A stretch of 17,276 bases of DNA from the NCBI RefSeq assembly GCF_946479415.1, contig NZ_CAMLFY010000100.1, positions 1-17,276 on the forward strand, written 5' to 3'. The position numbers and the translations under genes are program-made. Positions 14,585-17,276 of the stretch are shown one piece after another. This DNA is from an uncultured Shinella sp. (lineage in GTDB: Bacteria > Pseudomonadota > Alphaproteobacteria > Rhizobiales > Rhizobiaceae). The first letter of the stretch is position 1; each line of letters opens with the position of its first letter. Below the pieces are notes generated by a model that worked only from the letters and a program-made list of their open reading frames with translations, had not been told where the DNA came from and did not search any database.

Positions 14585-17276
14585 ATGTCCCTCGTTCCTG
14601 AAATCGACTTCGGCACACCCGCCGCCCGCTCGGAAAAGATGGTGACGCTCACCATCGACGGGAACGAGATCACCGTTCCCGAGGGCACCTCCATCATGCG
14701 CGCCTCCATGGAGGCCGGCATCCAGGTGCCGAAACTCTGCGCCACCGACATGGTCGATGCCTTCGGCTCCTGCCGCCTCTGTCTCGTCGAGATCGAGGGC
14801 CGCAACGGCACGCCCGCCTCCTGCACCACACCCGTTGCGCCCGGCCTCGTCGTCCATACCCAGACGAGCCGGCTGAAGAGCATCCGCAAGGGCGTCATGG
14901 AACTCTACATTTCCGACCATCCGCTCGACTGTCTTACCTGCGCGGCGAACGGCGACTGCGAATTGCAGGACATGGCCGGCGCCGTTGGTCTGCGCGACGT
15001 GCGCTACGGTTATGAGGGCGACAATCACGTCAAGGCGCGCAGCAATGGCGAAACCAATGCCCGCTGGATGCCGAAGGACGAATCGAACCCCTATTTCACC
15101 TACGACCCATCAAAGTGCATCGTCTGTTCGCGCTGCGTGCGCGCCTGCGAGGAAGTGCAGGGCACCTTCGCGCTGACGATCGAAGGCCGTGGCTTCGACA
15201 GCCGCGTCTCGCCCGGCATGCACGAACATTTCCTCGAATCCGAATGCGTCTCCTGCGGCGCCTGCGTGCAGGCCTGCCCGACGGCGACGCTGACGGAAAA
15301 GTCGGTCATCGAGATCGGCCAGCCGGAGCATTCGGTCGTCACCACCTGCGCCTATTGCGGCGTCGGCTGCTCCTTCAAGGCGGAAATGCGCGGCGAAGAG
15401 CTGGTGCGCATGGTGCCGTGGAAGGATGGCCAGGCCAATCGCGGCCACTCCTGTGTGAAGGGTCGTTTCGCCTATGGCTATTCGACCCACCGTGACCGTA
15501 TCCTCAACCCGATGATCCGCGAAAAGATCACCGATCCCTGGCGCGAAGTGACCTGGGAAGAGGCCTATGCCCATACGGCCGCGGAATTCCGCCGCATCCA
15601 GTATCAATACGGCCGTGATTCCATCGGCGGCATCACCTCGTCGCGCTGCACCAACGAGGAGACCTATCTCGTCCAGAAACTGATCCGCGCCGGCTTCGGC
15701 AACAACAATGTCGATACCTGCGCCCGCGTCTGTCATTCGCCGACGGGCTACGGTCTCGGCCAGGCCTTCGGCACTTCGGCCGGCACGCAGAATTTCGATT
15801 CAGTCGAGTTCACCGATGTCGTCATCGTCATCGGTGCCAACCCGACGGACGGACACCCGGTCTTCGCCTCGCGCCTGAAGAAGCGTCTGCGCCAGGGCGC
15901 CAAGCTGATCGTCATCGATCCGCGCCGCATCGACCTCGTCTCCTCACCGCATATCAAGGCGTCGTACCACCTGCCGCTGCGCCCCGGCACAAACGTCGCG
16001 GTCGTCACCGCGCTCGCCCATGTCATCGTGACGGAAGGCCTCTACGACGAAAAATTCATCCGCGAGCGCTGCGACTGGTCGGAATTCGAGGACTGGGCGA
16101 GCTTCGTCGCCGAGCCGCGCCACAGCCCCGAGGAAACCGAAGCGCTGACCGGCGTGCCCGCCGAGACGCTGCGCGGTGCCGCCCGCCTCTTCGCCACCGG
16201 CGGCAACGGCTCGATCTATTACGGCCTCGGCGTCACCGAGCACAGTCAGGGCTCGACCACCGTCATGGCCATCGCTAACCTCGCCATGGCGACCGGCAAT
16301 ATCGGCCGCGAGGGCGTTGGTGTGAACCCGCTGCGCGGTCAGAATAACGTGCAAGGCTCGTGCGACATGGGCTCCTTCCCGCACGAATTGCCGGGCTATC
16401 GCCACATCTCGGACGATTCGACGCGCGAGATCTTCGAAAAGCTCTGGGGCGTGACGCTCAACGATGAGCCGGGCCTGCGCATCCCCAACATGCTGGACGC
16501 CGCCGTCGAGGGCACGTTCAAGGGCATCTACATCCAGGGCGAGGACATCCTCCAGTCCGACCCGGACACCAAGCATGTCTCGGCCGGCCTGGCCGCCATG
16601 GAATGCGTCGTGGTGCAGGACCTGTTCCTGAACGAGACCGCCAACTACGCCCATGTCTTCCTGCCGGGTTCGACCTTCCTGGAGAAGGACGGCACCTTCA
16701 CCAATGCCGAGCGTCGCATCAACCGCGTGCGCCGCGTCATGACGCCGAAGAACGGCTATGCCGATTGGGAAGTGACGCAGAACCTCGCCCATGCCATGGG
16801 CCTCGGCTGGAACTACAGCCACCCCTCCGAGATCATGGACGAAATCGCCGCGACGACGCCAAGCTTCGCGCTGGTTTCCTACGACTATCTCGAAAAGCAC
16901 GGCTCGGTGCAGTGGCCCTGTAACGAGAAGAACCCGCAGGGTTCGCCGATCATGCACATCAACGGCTTCGTGCGCGGCAAGGGCAAGTTCATCCGCACAG
17001 AATATGTCGCAACCGATGAGAAGACCGGTCCGCGCTTCCCGCTCTTGCTCACCACCGGCCGCATCCTCAGCCAGTACAATGTCGGCGCCCAGACGCGGCG
17101 CACCGACAATGTGCTCTGGCACGAGGAGGACCGGCTGGAAATGCACCCGCACGACGCGGAAAACCGCGGCATCCGTGATGGCGACTGGGTGCGGCTGGCG
17201 AGCCGCGCCGGCGAGACGACGCTGCGCGCACTCGTCACCGACCGCGTCTCGCCCGGTGTCGTCTACACGACCTTCC
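14585..17276 (+). CDS. fdsA: NAD-dependent formate dehydrogenase catalytic subunit FdsA (C-terminus beyond window)
   Basis: FdsA is the molybdenum bis-MGD subunit that oxidises formate to CO2. The window holds 897 residues of a protein usually around 950-980. In order: a [2Fe-2S] domain (C52, C63, C66, C80), the His-Cys cluster (H112, C116, C119, C125), two ferredoxin-type [4Fe-4S] clusters (C178/C181/C184/C188 and C221/C224/C227/C231), then the molybdopterin core with its own [4Fe-4S] cluster (C255, C258, C262, C290). The Mo ligand is C383 followed by H384 (RVCHSPTG); the codon is TGT, so cysteine, not selenocysteine. Arg584 in LRGQNNVQG corresponds to the second active-site residue. The ATG at 14585 has GGAGG five bases upstream. 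The frame is uninterrupted to the edge. fdsC and fdsD would be expected further right. Confidence 0.96.
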   Translation, partial: MSLVPEIDFGTPAARSEKMVTLTIDGNEITVPEGTSIMRASMEAGIQVPKLCATDMVDAFGSCRLCLVEIEGRNGTPASCTTPVAPGLVVHTQTSRLKSIRKGVMELYISDHPLDCLTCAANGDCELQDMAGAVGLRDVRYGYEGDNHVKARSNGETNARWMPKDESNPYFTYDPSKCIVCSRCVRACEEVQGTFALTIEGRGFDSRVSPGMHEHFLESECVSCGACVQACPTATLTEKSVIEIGQPEHSVVTTCAYCGVGCSFKAEMRGEELVRMVPWKDGQANRGHSCVKGRFAYGYSTHRDRILNPMIREKITDPWREVTWEEAYAHTAAEFRRIQYQYGRDSIGGITSSRCTNEETYLVQKLIRAGFGNNNVDTCARVCHSPTGYGLGQAFGTSAGTQNFDSVEFTDVVIVIGANPTDGHPVFASRLKKRLRQGAKLIVIDPRRIDLVSSPHIKASYHLPLRPGTNVAVVTALAHVIVTEGLYDEKFIRERCDWSEFEDWASFVAEPRHSPEETEALTGVPAETLRGAARLFATGGNGSIYYGLGVTEHSQGSTTVMAIANLAMATGNIGREGVGVNPLRGQNNVQGSCDMGSFPHELPGYRHISDDSTREIFEKLWGVTLNDEPGLRIPNMLDAAVEGTFKGIYIQGEDILQSDPDTKHVSAGLAAMECVVVQDLFLNETANYAHVFLPGSTFLEKDGTFTNAERRINRVRRVMTPKNGYADWEVTQNLAHAMGLGWNYSHPSEIMDEIAATTPSFALVSYDYLEKHGSVQWPCNEKNPQGSPIMHINGFVRGKGKFIRTEYVATDEKTGPRFPLLLTTGRILSQYNVGAQTRRTDNVLWHEEDRLEMHPHDAENRGIRDGDWVRLASRAGETTLRALVTDRVSPGVVYTTF

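Noticed and set aside
15731..15733. Possible selenocysteine at the formate dehydrogenase active site
   Set aside because: The codon is TGT, so the molybdenum ligand is cysteine, as in other fds-type enzymes.
15944..17152. Open frame of 402 codons on the minus strand opposite fdsA
   Set aside because: Antisense shadow of the conserved molybdopterin domain; no recognisable domain.

Overview
The window looks like chromosomal DNA of a member of the Rhizobiaceae (Alphaproteobacteria). It is GC-rich, has GGAGG-type ribosome binding sites, and carries the glpR-glpD-glpSTPQUV glycerol locus known from Rhizobium leguminosarum and an NAD-dependent formate dehydrogenase operon of the fdsGBA type. I cannot fix the genus. 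No mobile element, tRNA, rRNA or CRISPR array is visible, and coding is dense: the longest gene-free stretch is the 248 bases between lysC and glpV.

Left edge (1-362, minus): the first 120 residues of aspartate kinase (lysC). Its leader holds GC-rich hairpins and a possible promoter. Beyond it (529-602) lie two stem-loops that fit as terminators of the glycerol operon.

Glycerol region (611-9182, all minus, read right to left): glpR (DeoR-family repressor), glpD (FAD-dependent glycerol-3-phosphate dehydrogenase, TTG start), glpS and glpT (two different ABC ATPases), glpP and glpQ (permeases), glpU (small DUF2160 membrane protein) and glpV (periplasmic binding protein). GlpV captures glycerol, GlpPQ with GlpS/GlpT bring it in, a kinase encoded elsewhere phosphorylates it, and GlpD oxidises glycerol-3-phosphate. 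CGAAA-type repeats sit inside the predicted glpD and glpR promoters and are good candidates for GlpR operators. The two ATPases have complementary defects, which predicts one consensus and one degenerate ATP site.

Middle (9320-11104): an SDR oxidoreductase of unknown substrate, divergent from glpR across the large palindrome, and an AcuI/YhdH-type acrylyl-CoA reductase/quinone oxidoreductase convergent with it.

Right part (11208-17276, plus): a LysR regulator (FdsR-like), then fdsG, fdsB, a 71-residue DUF4287 gene and fdsA, which runs off the window 897 residues in. The enzyme oxidises formate to CO2 with reduction of NAD+, passing electrons from the molybdenum site through Fe-S clusters to FMN. 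The regulator-fdsG gap contains a perfect LysR-type box, a matching -35 element and a large potential RNA stem-loop. The DUF4287 gene, translationally coupled inside the operon, and the structured leader are the least explained parts of the window.
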